Shown: positions 14,286 to 21,733 of the stretch, in pieces
How positions within the stretch are numbered: the stretch's first letter is position 1
Layout of the letters: every line of letters starts with the position of its first letter
DNA from: Candidatus Electronema nielsenii
GTDB lineage: Bacteria > Desulfobacterota > Desulfobulbia > Desulfobulbales > Desulfobulbaceae
DNA: 23,025 bases
Assembly (NCBI GenBank): GCA_026122915.1
Contig: JAGIXO010000015.1
Span: 1-23,025, forward strand
Direction: 5' to 3'
Made by a program: the position numbers and the translations under genes
Notes under the pieces: generated by a model
What the model saw: the letters and a program-made list of their open reading frames with translations, nothing else
What the model was told of the DNA's origin: nothing
The model's database searches: none

Positions 14286-16442
14286 ATGAACATCGGTTTT
14301 TTCCTCGGCTCGCCTGGCATCAGCGGTGGTAGCTACGTTATCTATGAACACGCCTCCCGCCTGAAGCGAAAGGGCCACCGGGTCGCTATTATTACCCGAC
14401 AGAATGTTAAGCCAGAAGAACACGCTTGGCACAGCTCAGCCAACGAGCTGGACTGGCTGACTGTCAAGCAGGCAAGAGCTGAACATTTTGATATCGTTCT
14501 TGCCACGTGGTGGGAGACCTTTTTTCTTCTTCGCCAGCTCAAAGCCCTCCATTACGTCTATTTTGTTCAGTCTATCGAAAGCCGTTTTTTTGATCTGCCG
14601 AATCCGCTCAATTTTCGTAATACCGAAAACCTTATCTGGCAGAAGTTGTGTGAGAAAACCTACGCCTGCACTATTCCGGTGATCACCGAAGCAGCGTGGA
14701 TTCAAAAATATCTCTACCGTAATTACAATAAATGGCCGTTTTTGGTGCGTAACGGCATCCGCAAGGACATTTACACCGCTGTCGGCGAGGCAGTCGATCC
14801 TCGTAAACCGGGCCGCTTCCGTGTTTTAGTGGAAGGACCGGTGGAAATTCCCTTTAAAAATGTACCTATATCGCTCCGACTGGCACAGCGGGCCGGTGCC
14901 GATGAGGTCTGGCTGCTCACTTCCTCTGACATCAAGACGCATCCCGATGCAGATCGGGTATTTTCGCGAGTGCCAATTCACGAAACCCCAGCGGTGTATC
15001 GCTCTTGCGATTTGGTGCTGAAATTAAGTCACGTAGAAGGTATGTTCGGCCCGCCGCTCGAAATGTTCCACTGCGGCGGCACCGCTTTGGTCTATGATGT
15101 CACCGGCCATGATGAGTATATTGTTCACAACCAGAACGCCTATGTGGCGGCCACGGACGACGAAGAGCAGGTGGTGCGCTTGCTGCGGCATTTGAAAGAA
15201 AATCCGGCAGAGCTGGAGCGGCTCAAGCAAGGGGGAGCGGCAACGGCGGCGGCATGGCCAGACTGGGAAGTCTGCGCCGTCCAGTTTGAGCAGGCACTAC
15301 TGGAAATTGCGGTAGAAAGACCTGCAAGCCGAAAATATCTCAGTAAATATACAAAAGCACTGCATGACACTCTGAAATCTTCTGTCAGAGCCAAAACGCA
15401 AGAAATTTTTGCCGCCCGCGAAAAGGCCGAGTGGTTGGGCAATACAGCTGACTTGCACAATTTTGTTCGTTTTTTTTGGGATAGCCAAGGAAAATTTACC
15501 GACAAAAAATCGCAGCAGCGACATTATCGCAGCGGAAAATGGGTGGAATTAACCTTTGAGCTGCGGGTCGATGAGCTGCCACTTTGGCTCAAAATTGATC
15601 CAAGCCTCCATATTGGCATTACCGAGATCGCTTCTATCACATTGCGGAATAAAACACAGAATACAGAAATCCTGACGTTTATAGAACCGGATGAATTTAG
15701 CATTATCCTCTTAACTGGTGATATAAAGTGGATTTTTCCTGAGAAGAAAAATGTTATGTTCTCTTATGGCCCACATTCTGGCTTTGTTTTGCCATCAATA
15801 GAAGCGGACAAGGTCTGTATCGGCGACCTGCTTGAATGTTCCATCAAGATGAAAGAAACTGGCATTCAGCAGTTTATTGCCGGAAAGCATGTTTGTATTG
15901 CCGACAAAATAAACCCAGATGAAGCCGAAAAGAATGTCATTCAGCTTTATTGGGACGGTGCCGGAAAATTCATTAAGAAAAAATCGCAGCAGAAATATTA
16001 TTTGATTGAAGAATGGACAGAGTTTTCTTTTGAACTGTTGATTGAAGAATCTCCGCTCTGGCTTAGGTTTGATCTCAGTATTCGCACTGGAATGTTTGAA
16101 ATTGACTATATCGCAGTACGGAATACGACGCAGCAGAAAGAAATAATGGCTCTCCGCAAGCAGGAAGATTTTCTATTACTTTTCCTGACCGGCGATTTAG
16201 CGTGGATTTTTCCTGAACGAAAAAATATTATATATTCTTCCGGGGCAGAGTCAACGTTGATTCTGCCTGCAATCGAGGAAGGCAGTGCGGCTCTTGGCGA
16301 TTTGCTCGAAATCTCTATCAAGCTAAGAGAAAGCGGAGTGCAGCAATTTTTTGATGAGCATCCTGTTAGCTTTGCAAATGACATCAAACCGTGTGAATCT
16401 GCCTTGAGTTTTTGGCGAAAACGAATTCTACGCCAGCAATGA
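14286..16442 (+). CDS. GT4-like glycosyltransferase with duplicated C-terminal beta-domain
   Basis: The 718-residue protein has a GT-B type glycosyltransferase module at about 1-360. The N-terminus NIGFFLGSPGISGGSYVIYEHASRL is the donor-independent Rossmann start with the glycine-rich loop. EGMFGPPLE carries the E-x7-E pair (Glu251, Glu259) of GT4 enzymes, followed by a typical HDEYIVHNQNAYV and residues binding the nucleotide sugar. Residues 392-531 and 550-689 are two gapless copies, about 47% identical by hand count, of a domain with FWD/YWD at the start, KKSQQ, PLWL and LTGD-x-x-WIFPE. ATG 14286 is chosen over an upstream in-frame start at 14214 because it begins at the Rossmann strand. 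It follows wzt by 13 bp and overlaps the ZIP gene by ATGA. Donor and acceptor are unknown. Confidence 0.87.
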   Translation: MNIGFFLGSPGISGGSYVIYEHASRLKRKGHRVAIITRQNVKPEEHAWHSSANELDWLTVKQARAEHFDIVLATWWETFFLLRQLKALHYVYFVQSIESRFFDLPNPLNFRNTENLIWQKLCEKTYACTIPVITEAAWIQKYLYRNYNKWPFLVRNGIRKDIYTAVGEAVDPRKPGRFRVLVEGPVEIPFKNVPISLRLAQRAGADEVWLLTSSDIKTHPDADRVFSRVPIHETPAVYRSCDLVLKLSHVEGMFGPPLEMFHCGGTALVYDVTGHDEYIVHNQNAYVAATDDEEQVVRLLRHLKENPAELERLKQGGAATAAAWPDWEVCAVQFEQALLEIAVERPASRKYLSKYTKALHDTLKSSVRAKTQEIFAAREKAEWLGNTADLHNFVRFFWDSQGKFTDKKSQQRHYRSGKWVELTFELRVDELPLWLKIDPSLHIGITEIASITLRNKTQNTEILTFIEPDEFSIILLTGDIKWIFPEKKNVMFSYGPHSGFVLPSIEADKVCIGDLLECSIKMKETGIQQFIAGKHVCIADKINPDEAEKNVIQLYWDGAGKFIKKKSQQKYYLIEEWTEFSFELLIEESPLWLRFDLSIRTGMFEIDYIAVRNTTQQKEIMALRKQEDFLLLFLTGDLAWIFPERKNIIYSSGAESTLILPAIEEGSAALGDLLEISIKLRESGVQQFFDEHPVSFANDIKPCESALSFWRKRILRQQ
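15459..15878 (+). repeat. Copy 1 of internal domain duplication in the glycosyltransferase
   Basis: This encodes residues 392-531. Landmarks are FFWD, GKF, KKSQQ, PLWLKID, LTGDIKWIFPE and GIQQF. It aligns without gaps to copy 2, offset by 158 residues (474 bp). The conserved W and aromatic residues and the alternating hydrophobic pattern suggest a beta-sandwich, possibly carbohydrate-binding. Confidence 0.85.
15933..16352 (+). repeat. Copy 2 of internal domain duplication in the glycosyltransferase
   Basis: This encodes residues 550-689. It has the same landmarks in the same spacing: LYWD, GKF, KKSQQ, PLWLRFD, LTGDLAWIFPE and GVQQF. It is about 47% identical to copy 1 over 140 positions by hand count, so the duplication is old and both copies are under constraint. 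Confidence 0.85.
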
Positions 16443-17251
16443 CCACGTTCCTTGAGCATCATCCCATCAGCCAAGCCCTTGCCGCCACGCTTTTCACTTG
16501 GGCCGTTACGGCCGCCGGAGCAGCAATAGTTTTTCTGACCAAAAACGTCGATAACCGGCTGATGGATTCTATGCTCGGTTTTGCCGCTGGAGTGATGACT
16601 GCTGCGAGCTTCTGGTCTTTGCTTGCCCCAGGAATCGCGATGGCAGAGCAGATGGGGCAGATTCCTTGGCTGACAGCGGCGGTCGGCTTCATGGGTGGTG
16701 GCATTTTCATGCGTTTGATTGATAAATTTTTGCCCCACCTGCATCCAGGATTAGAAATGGAGAAAAAGGAAGGTATTAAGACTTCACTCCAGCGCAGCAC
16801 ACTCTTGGTGTTGGCTATTACCTTGCACAATATCCCAGAAGGACTTGCAGTTGGGGTAGCTTTTGGTGCAGTTGCTGCTGGACTTCCTGCCGCGACCATC
16901 GGCGGAGCAATCGCTTTGGCCATTGGTATAGGCTTGCAAAATTTTCCTGAAGGCGCAGCTATTGCCCTACCATTAAGAAGAGAGGGAATGTCGCGAGGAA
17001 AAAGTTTTTTTCTCGGTCAACTTTCCGGCATGGTTGAGCCAATTGCCGCCGTTGCTGGTGCTTTATTTGTTCTGCAACTCCAGAGCATTCTGCCCTTTGC
17101 CCTCTGTTTTGCTGCTGGAGCGATGATTTTTGTGGTGGTAGAAGAGCTAATCCCAGAGTCGCAGCGGCAATATGAAAATATCGATTTAGCGACTATGGCA
17201 ACTATGATAGGCTTTACCTTAATGATGATTTTAGACGTAGCCTTGAGCTGA
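16439..17251 (+). CDS. ZIP family metal transporter (GufA-like)
   Basis: The 270-residue polytopic membrane protein has two ZIP metal-site signatures: HNIPEG at 130-135 and QNFPEG at 167-172, in the fourth and fifth membrane helices. A short histidine-containing loop (LPHLHP, 98-103) precedes them. These sites bind zinc or other divalent metals during uptake. Seven to eight hydrophobic segments are visible. ATG 16439 overlaps the glycosyltransferase stop (ATGA); the upstream TTG at 16412 would need a 9-residue extension inside that gene. A metal importer within a glycan operon may be co-transcribed without functional linkage, or may serve metal-dependent enzymes such as the downstream aldolase; this is speculative. 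Confidence 0.93.
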   Translation: MTTFLEHHPISQALAATLFTWAVTAAGAAIVFLTKNVDNRLMDSMLGFAAGVMTAASFWSLLAPGIAMAEQMGQIPWLTAAVGFMGGGIFMRLIDKFLPHLHPGLEMEKKEGIKTSLQRSTLLVLAITLHNIPEGLAVGVAFGAVAAGLPAATIGGAIALAIGIGLQNFPEGAAIALPLRREGMSRGKSFFLGQLSGMVEPIAAVAGALFVLQLQSILPFALCFAAGAMIFVVVEELIPESQRQYENIDLATMATMIGFTLMMILDVALS

Positions 17252-17257
17252 CAAATC

Positions 17258-17617
17258 ATGAAAAAATTTCTGCTCATTTTTCTGCTTATTTTACCTATTA
17301 CTGTCTCTGCCCAGCAGCTTTGCTCTCAAACCAGTAAAGAAATCGATATGCTGATTAAATTTGTGCAAACTTCTCCTTGCCGCTTCAACCGCAACGGTAG
17401 TTGGTACAGCACCAACGAAGCAGCAGAGCATATCAGTGACAAATATCACTACGCACTGGATAGAGGACTGATTCATTCTGCTGAAGATTTCATTAATGCG
17501 GCGGCGGACAAAAGTAGTCTCAGTGGAATGCCCTATAAAGTGCAATGCCAAGGCAGCAGAGTGATGCGTTCTGCGGACTGGCTGACAGCAGAACTGCGGC
17601 GCATTCGCAAACAATAA
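17258..17617 (+). CDS. Small periplasmic protein, DUF5329/YfeK-like
   Basis: The 119-residue protein has a clear signal peptide (MKKFLLIFLLILPITVSA, cleavage after residue 18). The mature part contains three cysteines (22, 41 and 97) and the pattern EIDMLIKFVQTSPCRFNRNG, EAAEHISDKY and SAEDFI. This matches small periplasmic proteins of the DUF5329/YfeK type as I remember them. Function is unknown. It lies 6 bp after the ZIP gene and 12 bp before the aldolase/dehydrogenase, so it is part of the same transcript. Confidence 0.8.
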   Translation: MKKFLLIFLLILPITVSAQQLCSQTSKEIDMLIKFVQTSPCRFNRNGSWYSTNEAAEHISDKYHYALDRGLIHSAEDFINAAADKSSLSGMPYKVQCQGSRVMRSADWLTAELRRIRKQ

Positions 17618-17629
17618 GAGATTTTCGTT

Positions 17630-19600
17630 ATGCACAGTTTATGGAATGCAACTGAGGCCGCTGCCTGCACTGATGATCTTGCGCTGCGGGTTTATTCCTC
17701 CCGTCTGCTGGGGCGCGACCCCTCGCTGGTGTTGCACGGTGGCGGCAATACCTCGTTGAAAATTATTGAAAAAAATCTGTTCGGCGAGGATGAGGAGATT
17801 CTCTACGTCAAGGGCAGCGGTTGGGATTTAGCCAGCATCGAGGCGGCAGGTTTTGCCCCAGTGCGACTGCGGCCTATGCTCCGGCTGGCACAGCTTGACA
17901 CGCTCACTGATCCGCAGATGGTTAACGAGCTGAAGACAAATCTTATTCGCGCTGATGCGCCCACGCCTTCGGTGGAGACTATTCTTCACGCCGCGCTGCC
18001 TTTTCGTTATGTGGATCACACTCACGCCGATGCGGTGGTGACGCTCTGCAATACGCCGGATGGTCTGCGGCGCATCACCGAATTATACGGCGAACTGGCG
18101 GTGATCGTACCTTACGTTATGCCCGGTTTTGATCTGGCACGTGAGGCTGGCCGCAGTTTCGCTACGCAGGCCAAGTCGCAGACCATCGGCATGGTGCTGA
18201 TGAATCACGGCATTTTTTCTTTTGGCAACACGGCGCGGGAATCCTATGAGCGGATGATCCATCTGGTTGATATAGCGGAAATGTATCTGCGGGAACAGGG
18301 GGCTTGGGAATTGAACGAGCCATCCGCGCAGAAGTCGTGTTGTAATCGTCGCGAAATTGGCGAACTGCGCCATGCAATTTCGGTTAAATCGGGCAGGCCG
18401 ATGATTCTCAACGTGACTGGCAGTCAACGGGGTCTTGAATTTGCTCGCCGCACTGATGGAGCTGAAATCGCTGGACGCGGCCCGGTTACGCCAGATCATG
18501 TCCTCCGTACCAAGGCTCTGCCGCTGATCGGACGGGATGTTGAAAATTATGCGGAAATCTACCGCTGTTATTTCCAAGCGCACGAGCCGTTGGCCAAGGA
18601 ACGCAAAACTATGCTCGATCCAGCTCCAAGGGTAATTCTTGACTCGGAGCTGGGTCTCTGCTGCGTCGGTGGCTCGGCGGCAGAGGCAAGCATTGTCGCG
18701 GATATTTATGAACATACGATGGACTGTATTCTGCGCGCTGAACGGCTCGGCGGCTGGCAACCTCTACCGCTGGGCGATCTCTTTGCGGTGGAATACTGGG
18801 ATTTGGAGCAGGCCAAGCTAAAGAAGAGCGGCAACCTGCCGGTTTTTTCCGGTGAAATTGTTCTGATCACTGGCGCGGCATCGGGCATTGGCAAAGCCTG
18901 TGTTGAGTCCTTTCTGCGACGTGGTGCTTCGGTTGTCGGGCTGGATATTTCGTCAAAAATCAGCTCGGTGTCGTCTTCGCCCGCCTTTTTGGGTTTGCAA
19001 TGCGATATCACTGATGAGGTACAGATTGCAGCGGCCTTAGATCAGGCGGTGATGCGTTTCGGCGGCATAGATATGCTGGTGCTGAACGCAGGCATGTTTC
19101 CGGCCAGCAAAACTGTGGCAGAGCTGTCCTGTGAAGAATGGCGGCGCGTAATGGCGGTGAATCTTGATGCCAACCTTACTTTACTGCGCGAAACGCACCC
19201 GCTGCTCAAAACTGCGCCCGGCAAAGGCCGAGTGGTGGTGATTGGCTCCAAGAATGTACCTGCGCCCGGCCCCGGTGCTGCGGCTTATTCCGCCTCTAAG
19301 GCTGCGCTGACTCAGCTGATGCGGGTTACGGCCCTTGAGTGGGGCAAAGACGGCATCCGTATCAACGCCCTTCATCCGAATGCAATTTTTGATACCGGCA
19401 TCTGGACGGATGAAATTTTGCAAGCACGGGCCAAGCATTACGGTCTAACTGTGCAAAAGTACAAAACCAATAACCTGCTGGGTGTAGAGGTACGAAGCCG
19501 CGACGTGGCTGAATTAGCTGCCGAGATGTGCGGACCGTTTTTTGCCTGCACTACTGCGGCCCAGCTGCCGATCGATGGCGGTAATGAGAGGGTAGTTTGA
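17630..19600 (+). CDS. Bifunctional class II aldolase / short-chain dehydrogenase
   Basis: The 656-residue two-domain protein is of the kind annotated as bifunctional rhamnulose-1-phosphate aldolase/alcohol dehydrogenase. The first domain (about 1-390) has GGGNTSLK near 38 and HTHADA near 130 (metal-binding His), and NHGIFSFG. The second (about 405-655) has the SDR nucleotide loop TGAASGIG, LNAGMFP, a catalytic Ser in VVVIGSK, and YSASK with the Tyr/Lys pair. It ends in the DGG motif before the C-terminus. Domain order and length match the family. A role in deoxyhexose (rhamnose or fucose type) metabolism is plausible and fits the GDP-fucose genes, but the substrate is not readable. It ends the long run; a terminator follows. 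Confidence 0.9.
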   Translation: MHSLWNATEAAACTDDLALRVYSSRLLGRDPSLVLHGGGNTSLKIIEKNLFGEDEEILYVKGSGWDLASIEAAGFAPVRLRPMLRLAQLDTLTDPQMVNELKTNLIRADAPTPSVETILHAALPFRYVDHTHADAVVTLCNTPDGLRRITELYGELAVIVPYVMPGFDLAREAGRSFATQAKSQTIGMVLMNHGIFSFGNTARESYERMIHLVDIAEMYLREQGAWELNEPSAQKSCCNRREIGELRHAISVKSGRPMILNVTGSQRGLEFARRTDGAEIAGRGPVTPDHVLRTKALPLIGRDVENYAEIYRCYFQAHEPLAKERKTMLDPAPRVILDSELGLCCVGGSAAEASIVADIYEHTMDCILRAERLGGWQPLPLGDLFAVEYWDLEQAKLKKSGNLPVFSGEIVLITGAASGIGKACVESFLRRGASVVGLDISSKISSVSSSPAFLGLQCDITDEVQIAAALDQAVMRFGGIDMLVLNAGMFPASKTVAELSCEEWRRVMAVNLDANLTLLRETHPLLKTAPGKGRVVVIGSKNVPAPGPGAAAYSASKAALTQLMRVTALEWGKDGIRINALHPNAIFDTGIWTDEILQARAKHYGLTVQKYKTNNLLGVEVRSRDVAELAAEMCGPFFACTTAAQLPIDGGNERVV

Positions 19601-19609
19601 GTTTTTATC

Positions 19610-19648
19610 CCACCTTATCATGGAGGTGGAAAAATATTTTTTATTTTT
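19610..19648 (+). terminator. Intrinsic terminator of the long operon
   Basis: CCACCT (19610-19615) pairs with AGGTGG (19624-19629) around an 8-nt loop, followed by an A/T tract with TTTTTT and TTTTT runs (to 19648). It sits just after the aldolase/dehydrogenase stop at 19600. Confidence 0.55.
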
Positions 19649-19669
19649 GTATAAGTACAGATTTTTGTA

Positions 19670-19698
19670 TTGCCACCGAAGAAAATAGGTGCTATAGT
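19670..19698 (+). promoter_or_regulatory. Upstream promoter (P1) of the repeat-protein gene
   Basis: TTGCCA at 19670-19675 and TATAGT at 19693-19698 have exact 17-bp spacing. The predicted start is near 19705, giving a leader of about 240 nt before the gene at 19946. Confidence 0.55.
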
Positions 19699-19745
19699 AG
19701 GACATGATTTCAGAGAGGAGAAAGCAAATTCTTTCTGTTGGGCGG

Positions 19746-19774
19746 TTGACAGTACGCAATATCTGCTGTATAGA
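19746..19774 (+). promoter_or_regulatory. Main promoter (P2) of the repeat-protein gene
   Basis: A perfect TTGACA at 19746-19751 and TATAGA at 19769-19774 have 17-bp spacing, the best promoter match in the window. The predicted start near 19781 leaves a leader of about 165 nt. The combination with P1, a strong ribosome binding site and a strong terminator suggests high expression. Confidence 0.65.
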
Positions 19775-19854
19775 ACAGAAGGCAGAAATTCTCTTCGCTG
19801 AAAAGCAAGATGTAGCTGCCGTAGGCTTGGGCTGATGTGGAACAGTGTGTTACA

Positions 19855-19873
19855 TGAAGCATTGTGTGCTTCA
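19855..19873 (+). promoter_or_regulatory. Hairpin in the leader of the repeat-protein gene
   Basis: TGAAGCA pairs with TGCTTCA (7 bp) around a TTGTG loop, about 75 nt before the start codon. There is no T tract, so it is not a terminator. It could be an operator half-site pair or a leader stem that stabilises the mRNA. No known riboswitch was recognised. Confidence 0.4.
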
Positions 19874-19945
19874 GGATAGAGCTGTTATTTTTGTGCGTTT
19901 TAATAAATTCGTTGCAACAAAAAAACAAATGAAAGGAGGCAGGGA

Positions 19946-21247
19946 ATGAAGAAGGATCGCGTGGCTCTTGGAGCAGCTGCTCTGTTGGCTTTAGCTGGAT
20001 TTGCTCAGGCAGGAACAGTAGCACCGCAGCAAGATTTTGGCGGTGGTTATGATCCGGCTCAGCAAAATCCTGGCGTTCAGGAAGAGCCAATTCAGCAGGA
20101 GCAAGAGCAGGTTGTTGAGCCAGTGGTTCAGCAACAGGAACAGCAGGCTGTTGATCAGGAGCAGGTTGTAGTCTATGAAGACGCAACAAAGGACGTAGGC
20201 CCGGATCAGATGTTGTCTGGCGGTGCGCCTGGTGTGCCTGTCAATGCCAAGCCTGGCGAGTGCTATTCTCGTTGTATTGCTCCGGCACGGTACAAAAATG
20301 TGACCGAGAGAATTTTGGTTAGACCTGCCACCGAGCGGATCGAGACCATTCCGGCCAAGTACAGAGAAGTGGACAAGCAGGTTGTAGCCAAGGACGCATC
20401 AGAGCGAATCGAAACCACCCCGCCGAAGTTTGCATGGCGCACGGAAAGAATCGTTCTCCGCCCTGCTTCTGAGCGGCTGCGGGCGATTCCGGCACAGTAC
20501 GAGACCCGTCAGGATCAAGTTGTGATCAAACCTGCATCCACTCGGATTGTCACCACTCCGCCGATTTTCAGAACTGTAAAACAGCGTGTTCTGGTGCAGG
20601 CAGCTTCCACCAAATGGATCAGAACAGCGGTTCCTTGTTCTATCGAAGATGTGAAGCTGGGCTTGACCGACTGCGAGACCCTGTGTTTGATACACGTTCC
20701 GGCAATGTACAAGACTGTAATCAAAAAGATTTTGGTACAGCCTGCCCAAGAAAGGACCGTTACCATTCCGGCTGAGTTCGAGACCATCACCAAAGATGTT
20801 CTGGTTGCTCCGGCACGGGTTGAGCGGGAAGTCATTCCGGCTGAATACCAGACTGTCAAGAAAAAGATTATGGTTGAGCCGGCGAGAACCACCAGAATTC
20901 CTGTTCCGGCGGAATACAAAACCATCCGTGTCAAGGAAGTTGTACAGGAAGCCAGCGAGCGTCGTATTCCTGTAGCACCTGAGTACCAGACCATTACCAA
21001 GCGCGTTAAGATCAGCGACAGCAAGATCGTATGGCGATCAGTACTGTGCGAGGATCAGGTTAAAGACACAAAAGTTCTGAGCGTTCAGAAAGCATTGGCC
21101 AGCGAAGGTTTCGATCCTGGTCAGATTGATGGTACCTACAATGAGCAAACTCAGCAGGCTCTGCGTGGTTTCCAGAGAGCAAAAGGTCTGCCGGAAGGCG
21201 GCGGTCTCACCATTGAGACTCTTGAGGCTCTGGGTGTTTACGAGTAA
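19946..21247 (+). CDS. Exported 23-residue-repeat protein with C-terminal peptidoglycan-binding domain
   Basis: The 433-residue protein has a signal peptide of about 22 residues ending AQA. Next comes a Gln/Glu-rich stretch (28-75), then ten repeats of exactly 23 residues starting at 113, 136, 159, 182, 205, 252, 275, 298, 321 and 344, with a 24-residue insertion after the fifth. The repeat pattern is PAxYxTVxxxVLVxPAxxxxx. A peptidoglycan-binding type 1 domain (about 372-430, with VQKALASEGFDPGQIDG) ends the protein. Six cysteines lie outside the repeats proper: 106 and 110, 231 and 243, 247 and 368. AAGGAGG 6 nt before ATG is a very strong ribosome binding site. I infer a periplasmic or cell-envelope structural protein attached to the wall; its function is unknown. 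Confidence 0.85.
   Translation: MKKDRVALGAAALLALAGFAQAGTVAPQQDFGGGYDPAQQNPGVQEEPIQQEQEQVVEPVVQQQEQQAVDQEQVVVYEDATKDVGPDQMLSGGAPGVPVNAKPGECYSRCIAPARYKNVTERILVRPATERIETIPAKYREVDKQVVAKDASERIETTPPKFAWRTERIVLRPASERLRAIPAQYETRQDQVVIKPASTRIVTTPPIFRTVKQRVLVQAASTKWIRTAVPCSIEDVKLGLTDCETLCLIHVPAMYKTVIKKILVQPAQERTVTIPAEFETITKDVLVAPARVEREVIPAEYQTVKKKIMVEPARTTRIPVPAEYKTIRVKEVVQEASERRIPVAPEYQTITKRVKISDSKIVWRSVLCEDQVKDTKVLSVQKALASEGFDPGQIDGTYNEQTQQALRGFQRAKGLPEGGGLTIETLEALGVYE
20282..21043 (+). repeat. Ten 69-bp coding repeats
   Basis: This DNA encodes the ten 23-residue units of the exported repeat protein. Units 1-5 and 6-10 are each in strict 69-bp register; a 72-bp insertion carrying Cys231, Cys243 and Cys247 separates the two blocks. 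DNA copies are diverged, so the repeat is ancient and kept at protein level. Confidence 0.85.
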
Positions 21248-21278
21248 AAACACGCCTCATATAAACTGAGTCGTGCCA

Positions 21279-21309
21279 AGCAGGGATACTTTGTATCCCT
21301 GCTTTTTTT
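21279..21309 (+). terminator. Strong intrinsic terminator of the repeat-protein gene
   Basis: An 11-bp perfect stem, AGCAGGGATAC (21279-21289) with GTATCCCTGCT (21293-21303), encloses a 3-nt loop and runs into seven T residues at 21303-21309. It lies 31 bp after the stop codon. Confidence 0.93.
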
Positions 21310-21468
21310 ATTTCCCGCTGGACTGTTTTCGCCCTAAAAAATAGGGCAGTTTAATCCAGAGTCAACTGTGACAGCGAACGTTTCTTTCTGCATATTCGTC
21401 ATTGACCAACAAACCCCAGAAACAGAATGCAATGACAGCAGAATATCAATTCTATTGAGGTGTGGTCT

Positions 21469-21535
21469 GTCATCTCGACTGAGGTGATCTCAACCTTTTC
21501 GCAAATTAGATTTTTCCCGTTGGTCGAGATGTGAC
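21469..21535. repeat. Intergenic imperfect palindromic element
   Basis: GTCATCTCGAC at 21469-21479 is nearly mirrored by GTCGAGATGTGAC at 21523-21535 (nine core bases perfect, one 2-nt insertion). The interior has GATCTCAACC and a TTAGATTTTTCCC stretch. It resembles the short GTC-ATCTCGAC...GTCGAGATGAC intergenic palindromes I remember from many environmental genomes. Only one copy is in this window. The rest of the 21310-21680 gap shows no gene. Confidence 0.5.
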
Positions 21536-21683
21536 GCGCAGAATGGGAAAAAAGTACGGTTCAAGGCGAAACTTTGTTGCTATTAGAGATCGAGCTTGAA
21601 CCTTAAATCACAACGCTACGATTGGGCTTTGCGAGAGACAGATTGGAGCTGAGGAGTTGGATGGTGGTTGAGGAAGGGATTCC

Positions 21684-21713
21684 CCCCTGCCCAAGGTTTG
21701 TGCCGGGCAGGGG
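21684..21713 (-). terminator. Possible terminator hairpin of the oxidase gene
   Basis: CCCCTGCCC (21684-21692) pairs with GGGCAGGGG (21705-21713), a G/C-rich 9-bp stem with a 12-nt loop, just downstream of the minus-strand stop at 21734. No T tract follows on the minus strand, so termination efficiency is doubtful. Confidence 0.45.
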
Positions 21714-21733
21714 AATGATGCTTGTGGAGTTTG

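Noticed and set aside
18083..18760. Long minus-strand open frame within the aldolase/dehydrogenase gene
   Set aside because: It lies opposite a well-supported gene and has no recognisable domain; similar antisense frames oppose glgC, wzt and the ZIP gene.
19717..19834. Short leader peptide starting at a non-standard ATT after GAGAGGAG
   Set aside because: The start codon is rare, the frame is short, it overlaps promoter P2, and the product resembles nothing known.
20261..20690. Haem c binding by the CX3C motifs of the repeat protein
   Set aside because: Neither CYSRC nor CETLC is followed by the required His, so there is no CXXCH-type site.
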